Assembly: GCF_964340395.1 (NCBI RefSeq) | Contig: NC_135564.1 | Coordinates: forward strand, 23,110,387-23,174,386 | DNA: 64,000 nt | Direction of reading: 5' to 3' | Source of the DNA: Glandiceps talaboti | Taxonomy: Eukaryota > Hemichordata > Enteropneusta > Spengelidae | Part shown: positions 10,601 to 21,839 of the stretch, one piece after another | How positions within the stretch are numbered: position 1 is the stretch's first letter | Layout of the letters: each line of letters starts with the position of its first letter | The notes under the pieces: generated by a model | Database searches by the model: none | Seen by the model: only the letters and a program-made list of their open reading frames with translations | What the model was told of the DNA's origin: nothing | Made by a program: the position numbers and the translations under genes

Positions 10601-11039
10601 TGTGCAAATCAGAAAATATTATTTCATAGACAATAATAATTGACCCCACTCCCTGTCAAATGACACCACATTTTGCAACCAAGGGGCCTTTGTCCCCACT
10701 TGTTGGAAACCTTGGCAGAACACTGCCGTCTACCCCCCTCCCTTTGTTACGTTCGAGCAGCATGTGTCTTTCATGGCTGAAGTCGTTGAGGTTTGATGAG
10801 GGACAGGGCTCGAAATTAATGCCGTCGCGCAGTACATTTTGCTGCATGTAATAATAGCTCAGAATATTTCCATCATTTTCATAATTATGCTTAAAATTGG
10901 TAAAAGTCATACTGCATTCCTAGCATTCCTAAAAAAAAACAATTTCTTGACCAGTTTTTAGCTTTAAATCAGTTGTATCATCGGGGAAATGACCGACTCC
11001 ATAATGGTAATGCGTTTCATGACCTATGACATACATGAC

Positions 11040-11640
11040 CTTGGAAGACGTTCGAGGTTTACATTATTACTTTTAATTACTTTTAAACAGTAAATCCCAA
11101 AGGAATTCTGAGTTCAAGAAATGTTTACATGTTATCTGATTATTTTGACAAGTTCACACTGAAGAAAAATGTTTCATAAAAGTAATGATTTATATAAATG
11201 AAAATTCCTCTAGCACACTGATGACAATCACGCAAGTGTTTCCAAAAGTTACATACTAAAGTTTAAATTGGATAACTTGAAAAAATTGTTAGCGATGTCA
11301 ATGCCACTTTGATTAATAGGACAAATGTATTAGTACTCCTGATAAATCATACAATGTTTCATGGCTACAGATATACACCCATCAGGATGATAAGTATTCA
11401 TCTTCTTACAAAGTTGTTCTACGAACTTGTCAACCTTGCTAAAATGACGGAAAGAGACCTGTAACAAGGATTCAATAAAGAGAAGAGAAAAGAAGTTGTA
11501 GAGAGACTGACAGGACAGAAAGGACAGAGAATAGAACTGAAAAAATACATTTTTTTTCTGGCCCCCCCCCTTTTTTTTATTTCGCCCGTCCGCCCCGCCC
11601 GACTATTCCACTGGAGATGAGAAACAAAAAAAAAGCCTTC
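11040..11640 (+). repeat. Dispersed repeat, member 1 of inverted pair
   Basis: Matches 19015-19592 in reverse complement over nearly 600 bp (for example CACACTGATGACAATCACGC, ATACACCCATCAGGATGATA, GACTGACAGGACAGAAAGGA). Divergence is modest. No conserved long frame. The two members differ in the length of homopolymers near 11555-11580. Confidence 0.85.
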
Positions 11641-12366
11641 CGACGCGACGCAGGGAGGAGGTTTCGATACAAATTTCTCTTTAAACGGACGAAACAATAG
11701 TAACAATTCAAAATGCGAGTAAAGGTATATTTGTATCTTGTAAATTTAGAAACCTTAGAAATTATCAAAAGTTGAAGATAAATTTCTCAATTTATTGTGG
11801 CTGAAATACTACAAAATGACAAATACAAAAATGCTACAAGATCAAGGGTACCAATATGAGCAATGTCTTCATCGTTTACTTACAACCAACCAATCGATCG
11901 CTCGATCGCATAGGATGATTGTTTAATAATATAATAATAATAATGAACTTTCTTAAAGTACATGCCAGAAAAGTAGGAGAAAAGGAAAAAAGTAACCACA
12001 GTGTATCTCGTTCGGAGAGGTAACTGGCGAACCATAAATCTATATTTGTTATGCTATCTATGTCCGTTGAGCTGTGTCCTCGTGTGATTCGGTGCAATTA
12101 AGAGTAATTTTGAAAGTAATGTATAGTTAGCTGAACATTTACTACGTAACGTTGGACATAAAGCAGAGATAGCGACATTGGTGAGAAACAGAGGTGACAC
12201 GTGTATATATCATTTGATATTTGATACATTGCTTATGAGGTTATTCTTCAAATAAAGCGATACGAGAAAAAATACAGAAGTTAATAAAATAATCACTATG
12301 CATGGGGAAGATCGCAAGAACCTTTCTGTTGTCGCCCAGAGACTTGGCCTAATGTCGACTCCGGGC

Positions 12367-12572
12367 CACAGGGGCACGTATTATTGCTTAGATTGCCGTT
12401 TTCTTAGGAAAATATCGGACGAATTCTGCTGCTACAAATGTATCAATCTCTATTCTAGTAGAAATATTTCCTTTTCTCCTTACAGGTAGGAGTATATAGT
12501 CAAAAGGTTGTTATATTTAGTCTGTAGACCTGGGGGGGGGGGGCAATCTAGGAAATATTACACGCCCCTATG
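12367..12572. mobile_element. Second, older copy of the hAT-like MITE
   Basis: Interior (GATTGCCGTTTTCTTAGGAA, GCTACAAATGTATCAATCTC, CAAAAGGTTGTTATATTTAG) is the reverse complement of 6369-6595. Ends are CACAGGGGC and GCCCCTATG. The flanking octamers CTCCGGGC and CTCCGTAC match at six of eight positions. It contains a G-tract at 12532-12543. Confidence 0.7.
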
Positions 12573-12610
12573 CTCCGTACTTGGAAGCCCACAAGCGCCC
12601 TCTATCTCAC

Positions 12611-12753
<143 letters not shown>

Positions 12754-12904
12754 TTTGCCAATGGTCAAACAGTGTCTGGCATAAACTGGCACCGGTGCAC
12801 ATACATTTATTGTGTTTGGACCAAGTACAAGGTATAAATCTCTGTCGTCTACAATATCAGATATTGTGATATTGTGATACGTGATATTGTTTAGACTATC
12901 CTGA

Positions 12905-13078
12905 CAAGGAGTAATATTAACACAATGAGTATTAATCATACTTCATACTAAAGAGTAGAACAATTTAGATTAACTTCTTTTATAAACTATCTATCAAGAT
13001 TACCATTACGAAACCTTCAAGTTCACTTTTGCCCCAAAGTGTAATATAAGTGAAGCATTCATTGTACGAAACAGTCAA
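12905..13078 (+). repeat. Dispersed repeat, inverted partner at 16745-16905
   Basis: Shared, inverted: TTAACTTCTTTTATAAACT, CAAAGTGTAATATAAGTGAA, and flanks. Moderate divergence, no coding. Confidence 0.65.
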
Positions 13079-13696
13079 ATACGGGGTGTTGAATTGTCTC
13101 CTGTAACATTGGTGTTTTTGCTACCGTTAGAGTAACCACTCATAAGTTTCAGTCCGTCCCATACTTTCTTCATATCATTACTTTAAAATTATTTTCTACT
13201 TTACTCTTGTATTCATCCTTCCCTTTCCTTATTTCATATTTTAATTCTTTCTGTACCCATTTCACGTGATGCACGTGTGACCATCAGGTGAACAATCGCC
13301 TGGCATTTAATTTTAATATTTATTTTTAATATATAAATTGTGTGGGCGCTCATGACAGTTTGTGAACTATGTCCTCGTGTATCAGTTGGTATCGATCAGA
13401 TATGGAATAGGTGACAACCTTGTCAAACTCTTAGGGATTTCAAGTACCAACCTATGCTGATCGGTGTATGCGACCTACATAAATCCACTATGTCTACATA
13501 TATATGAAATTTATTTCAACAGCGCACTGTTCAGCAGTAAGGGAGTGTCCAGATTTTGACTTCTAGGGGGAGGCCGGAGAATTTCTATATTTCTGATTTA
13601 TTATTTTGATGCCCCCTCCCCACTTGGAAATGATAGGAATCATATACGCCCCTCGCCCAGGGTACTTTTTTCCATGCCCCATGTTTACATTCACAC

Positions 13697-13700
<4 letters not shown>

Positions 13701-13743
<43 letters not shown>

Positions 13744-13772
13744 TACACACACATTACACACACACACACACA
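13701..13772. repeat. (CA)n microsatellite with ATTACA interruptions
   Basis: CA dinucleotide tract broken by TTACACACACATTAC. Confidence 0.95.
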
Positions 13773-13784
13773 TGCACACACATG

Positions 13785-13857
<73 letters not shown>

Positions 13858-13862
13858 GTCTG
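13785..13862. repeat. (TCTG)n microsatellite
   Basis: About 18 TCTG units ending in TATCTATCTG. Confidence 0.97.
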
Positions 13863-14069
13863 TGTCTGCGTGTGCATATATATGTGTGTAATATGCAATA
13901 CAAACAGCATTCAGTCACAAAGAACATTTTATTGTAAACATGACTTCCCTTGTGAAAATAAATACTTAAACTTTTAACTTTTAAATATTTTAACTTTTCA
14001 TACCTTTAAAAAAAAATATTCAACAGTCACCCTAACATGTGTAACTACCTTAAATACACATATGATTTG

Positions 14070-14232
14070 CATGTAAATCATGATAAGAAGATTACCATTT
14101 CCATGTAAATCATGATAAGAAGATTACCATTTCCATGTAAATCATGATAAGAAGATTACCATTTCCATGTGAATCATGATAAGAAGATTACCATTTCCAT
14201 GTAAATCATGATAAGAAGATTACCATTTCCAT
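14070..14232. repeat. 32-bp tandem repeat, ~5 copies
   Basis: Unit CCATGTAAATCATGATAAGA followed by AGATTACCATTT, almost identical in each copy; one has GTGAAT. Confidence 0.95.
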
Positions 14233-14234
14233 GC

Positions 14235-15440
14235 ATAATCAAACTAATAACGACATCTTTCGTGTTAGGGAACTACTCAGGTATACTTCTTTAATTAAGC
14301 TTTTAATTTCTGTATTGAGTGCAATATTTTGTTCTACTCCCAGTATTCGGTGATTCAGCTTGTCTACAAACCTGTATAAACATTGACATGTTTTCATTGT
14401 TCGAATGAATTTCATAAATTCACTATTCAAATGCTATAACTTTACAGGCTGTATTGAAAAGTTGAATATTGGTAGTTTCACTTTGGGAGTAGAAAATAAA
14501 CTGCAATCATTGCTCAGAACGGCGATACTTAAAATGATCAAAATTTACAGATATTGTTCATTTCATATACACCACCTTCAATGCCACTTTGTTGATTGGT
14601 TTGTAGTTAAGAAAGTAATGATTATACACATCCATAACTATATATTTTCTGAAAGCTCTTGATCCACTCTTTTCGAATACAATGAAATTGGTAACAAGAG
14701 GTGGAAATATCCCAGTCTAAAGCATTTTCCTACCTCTAATTTTTATTTTACTGTCAAGGTGCTATCTAACTTTTTTTTTCTTTAAATAAATATTTCACCC
14801 CTATGTAGTTACTATTTACGTGTTGGTACTGTCTTGTAAAGCTGGGAAATTGTAGCCGAAAAATGTCTACAAAAGAATTCTAGAGTCCGTTATTATTTCA
14901 AGAAGGCGAGTTTATTTTTTACGAATTAAACTACGGTAACTGATCATTTGCATATATTCATGTACAATGACGAACAGTGCTAGCTAGTTACTATTTCAAA
15001 AAGACTTCACTTTCACTATATATTGCAGACATTCACAAAAATATGCCTTTACCCAATGATAATTAATGCTATTTTATAATAATTTCATTCAAAGACTAAT
15101 CTATTCCTTCAATGCAGCAAAGTTTACACAAAAATATAAATTTGAACATAACAAATATAATTTGTATACGGTGTCATTTCATATCAAATCATTTTTTGTG
15201 TCATGAATATGTTTTTATTGGTCGTTTCTTATTGACTTTTCCTAGCATTTGGATATGCAGTCCTAATTCTGGGGGAAATAGGAAGACAGCTGACTACTTA
15301 TTTAAATTGTTGCATGTGATTTTTTCCTCTACAATGTGTGGCCCCAGTCGTAGAAATGGTTCTTTTGAAACTACTGCTCCAGTACTAGTGCGAGACGAGG
15401 GAGAAATTTAGCCCAATAGAGGGCGCAAATCTTGTGTGCC
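14235..15440. other. AT-rich, no feature recognised
   Basis: Small open frames only; one dispersed-repeat piece at 14750-14880. Confidence 0.5.
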
Positions 15441-15448
15441 TTCCGCGA

Positions 15449-15535
<87 letters not shown>

Positions 15536-15576
15536 GCTTGTCTGTCTGTCTGTCTATCTGTCTATCTCTTTCCCTA

Positions 15577-15650
<74 letters not shown>

Positions 15651-15651
15651 G

Positions 15652-15712
<61 letters not shown>

Positions 15713-15747
15713 GCTTGTCTGTCTGTCTGTCTGTCTCTGTCTCTGCC

Positions 15748-15837
<90 letters not shown>
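15449..15837. repeat. (TCTG)n array, ~390 bp
   Basis: TCTG tetranucleotides with a few CTTG, TATC and TCTC changes and a (TC)n end. A duplication within is visible as the recurring CTCTGCTTGTC. Confidence 0.97.
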
Positions 15838-15843
<6 letters not shown>

Positions 15844-16489
15844 TCTGCAGAGACTTTTTTGAACAATCAAACCTCAGGAGCAGTTATGTTTACCTTGTAA
15901 TTTGCAAAATTGTTCACTTCATTCAATACCTACCATACATTTAATTATGAGGCAGTTAATAGCCAAGAAAATGTGTGTGTCTGCCAAAATATCTCTGTAT
16001 AAGTTAAAGTGTAGGTAATATATCCATACAGTTGTATAACAATGTATTGAGAGTACAATTTGGGTATTGAAGTCAATTTTCAAGTACTCTATGGCTTTTG
16101 ATAATGTGTATGGTTTGAAATTTTATGCCATTAAATGGCCTACATGTCCTTATTTTTTTTTAAGTTCTTACTGGGGAGGGGGAAACCACCCCCTCCCCAC
16201 TAGCTACCATATGGGATGCTGTTTCTGCCCAGAATCAAGGTTGAAAGATAAAACCCTGCTGACTAAGGTCTGTTTGGTTAGGCCAAATAAAAAACTTTGG
16301 TTCCGGTTACCCGACCCAACTAGTTTTTCACGCCAACCCTAAACTTTTTTTTGTACATATTCAAGAAAAAAATAAGAAGATCGCGAAAATTCTCACAAGA
16401 AATAGTGGATGTGGAAACTGACAACTTACAAAGGCAATATAAGGGACCGGTCAGTTTCTCCAGCCTGGGGGGGGGGGGCGGTGGATTTG

Positions 16490-16740
16490 TAGGGGGTCAC
16501 CCTGTTTTTGAAATTGGTAGTAGGAGGGTCATGCTGTTTTGAAAATTGTGATGGAAGAAAAAAATGCTTTTCTACAATGGCATATAGCTTTGTCTGTGGT
16601 ACATGTAAATATTTGTTCTTGTCCCTGTTTCTTACATGAATTCTTTAATATTACTTATTAGTTCAAACATAACTATACATATACATATACATGTATTACC
16701 TAGCTACCACACTAGTTACATAACATGTCATGTAAATGCT
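16490..16740 (+). repeat. Dispersed repeat, paralogue of 33235-33500
   Basis: Both contain an AGGGGGTCA/AGGGGATCA start, CCTGTTTTGAAATT, TCTACAATGGCAT and a tail CATATACATATACATG..ATTACCTA..ACTAGTTACA. Same orientation. Confidence 0.65.
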
Positions 16741-16945
16741 TGGCTGTTTCACAATCAGTGCTTCACTTATATTGCACTTTGGGACAAACGTGAAGTTGAT
16801 GGTTTTGTAATGTAATCTTCATCATAGACAGTTTATAAAAGAAGTTAATCTAAAACGTTCTACTCGTCAGTATGAACTTGTCAGAAGGGATTAATACACT
16901 TTCTATTTTGGACACTACATGTTATTGACACTACAAATGACCACA

Positions 16946-18040
16946 TCTCATTGAATTGAATTGAATTGAATTGAAATTTATTTCACCAGAACTTATACAG
17001 TTTATACAGATATTGAATAAATATATAGAAATGAAAGAGAGAAAAAAAATACAACATCTAGGGACAAAATAAAATTCTGGTGAGGACCAAGGACAGTAGT
17101 TCTTTCTGAACTAATCGAGGTCCAAGGCCCTGACCGACATGCTTAGTATAATGTATTGCTGGTTACACTGTTATAAAAATAAATATATACATAACATATG
17201 TCCTTTATATACACACGCATCACACTCACTCATAGAAAAAACAAAACAAACCAACCATACATTCATACACATACTAAATATTCATAAACTAAAGTTGTAC
17301 AAATTTTACAAATCACTGCTGTCACAAATAAATAAATGGGCTATATACATGTATATGGAATGTCACTAACTGAATAAAAACTGTTTTAATTCAGACTTAA
17401 ATTTTTCCCGACTGTGAAGCGATTTAATTGGTAGGTGCGTAGTTAAAATTATACTGAGTTTGTGTCAAGTTGGCCTTTGGGATTGGTAAATTTGCATTGG
17501 ATCTTGCTTTGGTTGGATAGTTATGGGTCATATGAACTTCGAAGTAATGCTCAAGATTGTGAATATAGCGATTGTGTATTAAATCGAAGATGAAAATGCA
17601 AGTTTGAAGACTACAGAGTTTGTAAATATCAAGAATTTTAAGTTGATGAAAGAGAGGAGTAGAATGGGCATGGTAATCTGAGAAAGTTATGAAGCGGACA
17701 AGCTTTTTTTGTAGACGAAGGAGGGGGTGTAGTGCTGTTGGGAAGGTGTTTCCCCACACTTCCACGCAATAGCTAAGATGAGGTAGAATTAAAGTGTTGT
17801 AAAGGAGTATGAGAACAGATCTTGGCACATAGTGACGAATACGAGAAATGATTCCAACCTTAGGATTGATTATGTTACACACTTTTTCGATATGAGACTT
17901 CCAATTTAGGAAGGAATCGATTGAGACACCTGGATATGTTGCTGATGATACTCTTTCAATAGGTTTATTTCCAATATAAAGGCGACCTTCAACGTTGAGA
18001 ATTTTCCGGGGCGTTTTTATAAGCATATAGTTTGTTTTGT
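16946..18040 (-). mobile_element. CR1/L2-like LINE, 5'-truncated 3' end
   Basis: Minus-strand non-LTR retrotransposon. The coding end of the RT runs from about 18026 to a stop at 17424. The 3' UTR runs to a terminal (TTCAA)n tail at 16950-16975, as seen in several CR1/L2-clade elements. The 5' break lies near 18040, where a short repeat shared with 10.4 kb begins. Confidence 0.8.
17424..18026 (-). pseudogene. LINE reverse transcriptase C-terminal fragment
   Basis: About 200 codons of the RT thumb and connection. It has the characteristic SATYPGVSIDSFLNWKSHI (YLGV..D..L.W..HI), then GIISRIRHYVP, LLYNTLILPHLSYCVEVWG, LLRLQKKLVR and HQLKILDIYKL. This pattern is typical of CR1/L2/Jockey-superfamily LINEs. 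The palm with YxDD is missing, so the copy is 5'-truncated. The remaining frame is intact, suggesting fairly recent insertion. Confidence 0.85.
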
Positions 18041-18042
18041 CT

Positions 18043-18085
18043 GCGACAGTAGGGAGCCCTCCACGACGCTCTCAGGAGAGGGAAG
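18043..18085 (+). repeat. 44-bp repeat shared with 10403-10446
   Basis: GCGACAGTAGGGAGCCCTCC, ACGACG, then CTCTCAGGAGAGGGAAG; one mismatch to the other copy. It includes a small GAGGGCTCCC/GGGAGCCCTC-like symmetry. Confidence 0.8.
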
Positions 18086-18089
18086 TTGT

Positions 18090-19010
18090 GAGTTCCATGT
18101 ACGACGTGCTCCATATATTTGTCGACCAATAGAATGGTTTTTATCACAGTTTGCCAGCTTTGTTTAAATATAACTTGAAAAACGAATGAGCTCTTCATAA
18201 TAGTATGAAGTCTGACGAACAGAAAAAAGGTTTGAAATCACTTTTCTGTTGGGATAAAGGATACAATCGTACAAACACACACGTATGTTCAAAAGGAAGA
18301 AATGCGCTGTAGGGTTTTCAACATTTGAATATATGATATATCTGTTTTAAAATATTAACATAAATCGTTGCAAGTGCAAGTGAAGTAGTTAAGATTTTAA
18401 TATAAGGTAAATATAGACCAGATGTAAACTGAATTCCTCCCGTAAGGATACACGAGTCTTCGTTTTGTTAAAGAGTGTGTACCTTAGTTTGTATTTAAGC
18501 AATACAGATCTAAATATAACCAAGTGTCAAAAGGTCAATTGAAGTGAAACTAACAAGGTAAAGTTAATATGAACAATTAGTCGACATCTATATTACATTT
18601 TAAGATACAAATGTATGTATTGTAATTGTGTTTTTAGTTTAAATGTTTGGTTTTGTTAGTGTTGTTCGTAGTATGTTTTGTGAGGCCTTGTTACAAAATG
18701 TTGGGTCAGTATACATGAGGAAACTCACCATGTCGACTTTAAATTGTGGTTAGTGACGTGCCAATTTTGTGCAAGTGCGCGTGCGTAGCGACAGAAACAA
18801 TTACATTGTAGGAGAGTGGAAAACTTCTGGGAGGTCAACCCAAGGTTAACCCGTTTTGTTAGGGGGTAGGTTAGGTGTGCTTGGTTAGGGCCCGGCTCTG
18901 GTCAGGACCTAAGTTTTTAATAGACATTCATTATGTAGGGGTATTAAATATGCAATGACAAATATTAAATCGCTTTGTCATCCAAGTATTGGGTTATTAG
19001 TCTAAGGGTG
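18090..19010. other. No feature recognised
   Basis: AT-rich DNA with no long frame, no tandem repeat and no splice pairing that I trust. Confidence 0.5.
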
Positions 19011-19014
19011 ACCT

Positions 19015-19592
19015 TTTTTTCTTTTTTTCTTCTCATCTCCAGTGGAATAATCATGCGGGGTGGGCGGGCGAAATAAAAAAAGGGGGGCAAGGATAAAAAA
19101 TATGTATTTTTTCAGTTCTATTCTCTGTCTTTTCTGTCCTGTCAGTCTCTCTACAACTTCTTTTCTCTTCTCTTTATTGAATTACTTGTTACAGGTATCT
19201 TTCCTTCATTTTAGTAAGGTTGACAAGTCCGTAGAACAACTTTATAAGAAGATGAATACTTATCATCCTGATGGGTGTATATCTGTAGCCATGAAATATT
19301 GTATGATTTTATCAGGAGTACTAAAACATTCGTCCTATTATTCAAAGTGGCATTGACATCGCTAACAATTTTTTCAAGTTATCCAATTTGAACTTTAGTA
19401 TGTAACTTTTGGAAACACTTGCGTGATTGTCATCAGTGTGCTAGAGGAAATTTCATTTATATAAATCATTACTTCTATGAAACATTTTTCTTCTGTATGA
19501 ACTTGTCAAAATAATCCACCAGATAACATTTCTAGAACTCAGAACTCCTTTGGGATTTACTGTTTAAAAGTAATTAAAAGTAATACTAGAGA
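19015..19592 (-). repeat. Dispersed repeat, member 2 of inverted pair
   Basis: Reverse complement of 11040-11640. The open frame at 19060-19356 is not shared in the other member in the same reading and is probably chance. Confidence 0.85.
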
Positions 19593-19818
19593 GGTTTAGA
19601 TACACGTTAGAACGCGTACGTGTACGGGAGCAATATCGTGCAGGCGTACACGTAATGACGCGTTCAAAGATGTGTTTAGTTACGCGTTCAGAGGGCAAAC
19701 TTGAAAGACAGTGGAATGTGCACGCGCGCGTTGGCATCTTCTGTCCTGAAGGCCATACACACGACTTTATATGTTGGTATTTGTCGGTATTTTTGCAATT
19801 TTTCCCGCACCTACCCAA

Positions 19819-19881
19819 ACGTATGTATGTATGTATGTATGTATGTATGTATGTATGTATGTATGTATGTATGTATGTATG

Positions 19882-19942
<61 letters not shown>

Positions 19943-19989
19943 TGTATGTATGTATGTATGTATGTATGTATGTATGTATGTATGTATGC
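19819..19989. repeat. (TGTA)n array at Penelope 3' end
   Basis: About 42 tetranucleotide units with one ATATG slip at 19910-19915. Confidence 0.98.
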
Positions 19990-20027
19990 AGAAAGAAATG
20001 CATAAGGAACTAATAAACCAGTCCGTA

Positions 20028-20085
20028 TATATAGCTGTTAAATCCGACGTTTCGAATAAATATTCTTTTTCAAAGGAAAAATTGG
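20028..20085 (-). ncRNA. Degenerate hammerhead-like motif in the Penelope 3' UTR
   Basis: Minus strand: UUUGAAAAA, a GAAUA-UU-UAUUC hairpin, then GAAACGUCGG. The stem II plus GAAAC layout resembles a hammerhead, but the CUGANGA core is altered (UUGAAAA), so it is probably inactive. The same motif is in the second copy near 21460-21510, where one stem base differs. Confidence 0.35.
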
Positions 20086-20259
20086 CGAGACAGAGAAATG
20101 CCAGGTGAAAACCCGAACATTTCTAAATATAATGGAACAAAACCGCGCGTGATATAAATAAACGGTTATACGTGGGATAAGTTCTTAAATTCGCACGCAC
20201 CTAATAGAACCCAATAGAATACGCCTGAAATTTAAAAAAATACCCAATAATCATGATAA

Positions 20260-21114
20260 TTAGATTGGGAAAGACGAGAATAATCTATTAATTCCAAGGG
20301 GTTCCAGCGTTCCAAGACGGAAAATGATTTCTTCTTCCTTCAACCTCAAAGCTTTCTCATCACCAGAAACCTTACAAATTCCTGAAATGGATATATCTGA
20401 TACATTATGATCGTTTGTAATAAAATGCATAGATACGGGATAGTTACGATTCTTTTGTCTGGTCAAACGGAGATGTTCCACGAAACGATCACCAAGACGA
20501 CGTACAGTTGAACCTATATATAGAAAACCACATTTTTGACATGTAATGCAATACACTACATTAGTACTAATACAAGTAAATCTACTTGTAACAGGCACAC
20601 TGTTCTTAGGGCCAAAAACATGATTAGTACTAATAATGAAACGACATGTACCACATCGAGTACGATCGCACGGAAAAGAACCAGCATTAACTTCCAATTC
20701 ACGTTGTTCCGTACGTACCACCATATCTCTAAGACTGGTATCACGACGCCAAGCTGTTAATGGTACTGCAGGAAACAATGAATTGGTAACCCTATTAGAA
20801 CGCAAGATATTAAAATGCTTGTATTTAATGTTTTTAACTCTAGTTGAAAATGGATGGTATGTAAGAGCTAGTATGGGACGATCGTTGTTACTCCTCTGAT
20901 CATGTGATTTGATACAAGCTTCCCTAGACAAAGATGATACTTTATGTAAAGCCGCGTTGGTAACAGACATAGGATAACCACGTTGATGGAAGTACGTGCA
21001 AAATTCAGCAGACCTTTTTTCTGAAATCCAAATCACTACTACAAATACGACATAAACGAAGTAATTGAGAATAGGGAATGGAATCTTTACACTTATTAGG
21101 ATGTGATGAACCAT
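20260..21114 (-). pseudogene. Penelope-like RT C-terminus plus GIY-YIG endonuclease
   Basis: The last part of a Penelope-like polyprotein. The coding match begins near 21020 (HQRGY-type RT end). In the middle is a Cys-rich spacer (CDRTRCGTCRF). Then comes the nuclease with VVYCITCQKCGFLYIGST, RLGDRF and EHLR, matching the CxxCG-x-YIG-x-RxxxH arrangement of PLE GIY-YIG domains. It ends LGTLEPLGINRL. In the family this enzyme nicks the target for priming. The first ~30 codons of the ORF are out of phase with the upstream RT frame (21020-21260), so a single frameshift has broken the gene. Not functional as it stands. Confidence 0.85.
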
Positions 21115-21260
21115 ACTGCAAATATGAATGTGAATCAGTAGGTTTAGTATAAATAGATGTAGCTATATCATCACCATCAATCCTAAGGGAGATGTCAAGG
21201 AAATTGATAGTTAGTTCTGAAATATCATAAGTATACTGAATAGCAGGATTAAAACTACAT
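21020..21260 (-). pseudogene. Penelope-like RT fragment upstream of frameshift
   Basis: Minus-strand frame with LTINFLDISLRID, then IYTKPTDSHSYLQYGSSHP and YSQLLRLCRICS. These are the thumb-side motifs of Penelope-like RTs (LDxxI..., KPTD.HxYL, HP, Q.LR..RIC). It runs from the tetranucleotide array into the frameshift near 21020. The catalytic YxDD region lies further upstream and is absent. Confidence 0.8.
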
Positions 21261-21292
21261 ATGTAGTTAATAAACATATGTATATGTATAAT

Positions 21293-21297
21293 AATAC

Positions 21298-21328
<31 letters not shown>

Positions 21329-21408
21329 TGTATGTATGTATGTATGTATGTATGTATGTATGTATGTCTCGCTCTGTACATACATACATACATACATACA
21401 TACATACA

Positions 21409-21437
<29 letters not shown>
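21293..21437. repeat. (TGTA)n - (TACA)n giant microsatellite hairpin
   Basis: About 70 bp of ATGT followed by TCTCGCTCTG and about 60 bp of TACA. Because the second half is the reverse complement of the first, the whole can fold into one hairpin. It lies between the two Penelope copies. Confidence 0.95.
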
Positions 21438-21439
<2 letters not shown>

Positions 21440-21784
21440 GGAACTTATAAATCAGTCCGTATAAATCCGACGATTCGAATAAATATTCTTTTTCAAAGGA
21501 AAAATCGGCGAGATACAGAAATGTTAGGTTAAAACCTGAACATATCTGAATGTAATGGAACAAAACCGCGCGTGATATATAAACGGTTATACGTGGGAAA
21601 AGTTCTAATATTCGCACGCACGCACCAAATAGAACCCAATAGAATACGCCTGAAATTTAAAAAATACCCTGACTAGATTGGGAATGACGAGAATAATCTA
21701 TTAATTCCAAGGGGTTCCAGCGTTCCAAGACGGAAAATGATTTCTTCTTCCTTTAACCTCAATACTTTTTCATCACCAGAAACC

Positions 21785-21787
<3 letters not shown>
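21438..21787 (-). mobile_element. Second, truncated tandem copy of the same Penelope-like element
   Basis: Repeats 20000-20370 with few changes. It holds only the final ~37 codons (KVSGDEK to the stop at 21673) and the 3' UTR, including the GAAACGUCGG-type string. Its 5' end passes directly into (TACA)n at 21788. Partial head-to-tail copies of this kind are typical for Penelope-like elements. Confidence 0.8.
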
Positions 21788-21815
<28 letters not shown>

Positions 21816-21828
21816 CATACATACATAC
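21785..21828. repeat. (TACA)n array at the 5' end of Penelope copy 2
   Basis: About 11 units joined directly to the coding string of the truncated element. Confidence 0.95.
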
Positions 21829-21839
21829 TTGTACTCCGG

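Larger units (their letters stand above)
19990..21292 (-). mobile_element. Penelope-like element, 5'-truncated
   Basis: Minus-strand retroelement remnant. RT C-terminal coding sequence starts near 21260, shifts frame near 21020, and continues as one frame to a stop at 20260. It ends in a GIY-YIG endonuclease domain. A 3' UTR follows to about 19990. (TGTA)n arrays lie at both ends. A second, shorter copy sits directly upstream at 21438-21787. The N-terminal RT is missing. Confidence 0.85.

Noticed and set aside
11380-11400. CCTGATGGG as a second hammerhead core
   Set aside because: No stem II followed by GAAA nearby.
15408-15944. SVCLSVCL and TDRQ ORFs
   Set aside because: Translations of the (TCTG)n tract.
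19701-20108. MYVC and YIHT ORFs here and at 21-23 kb
   Set aside because: Translations of TGTA/CATA arrays.
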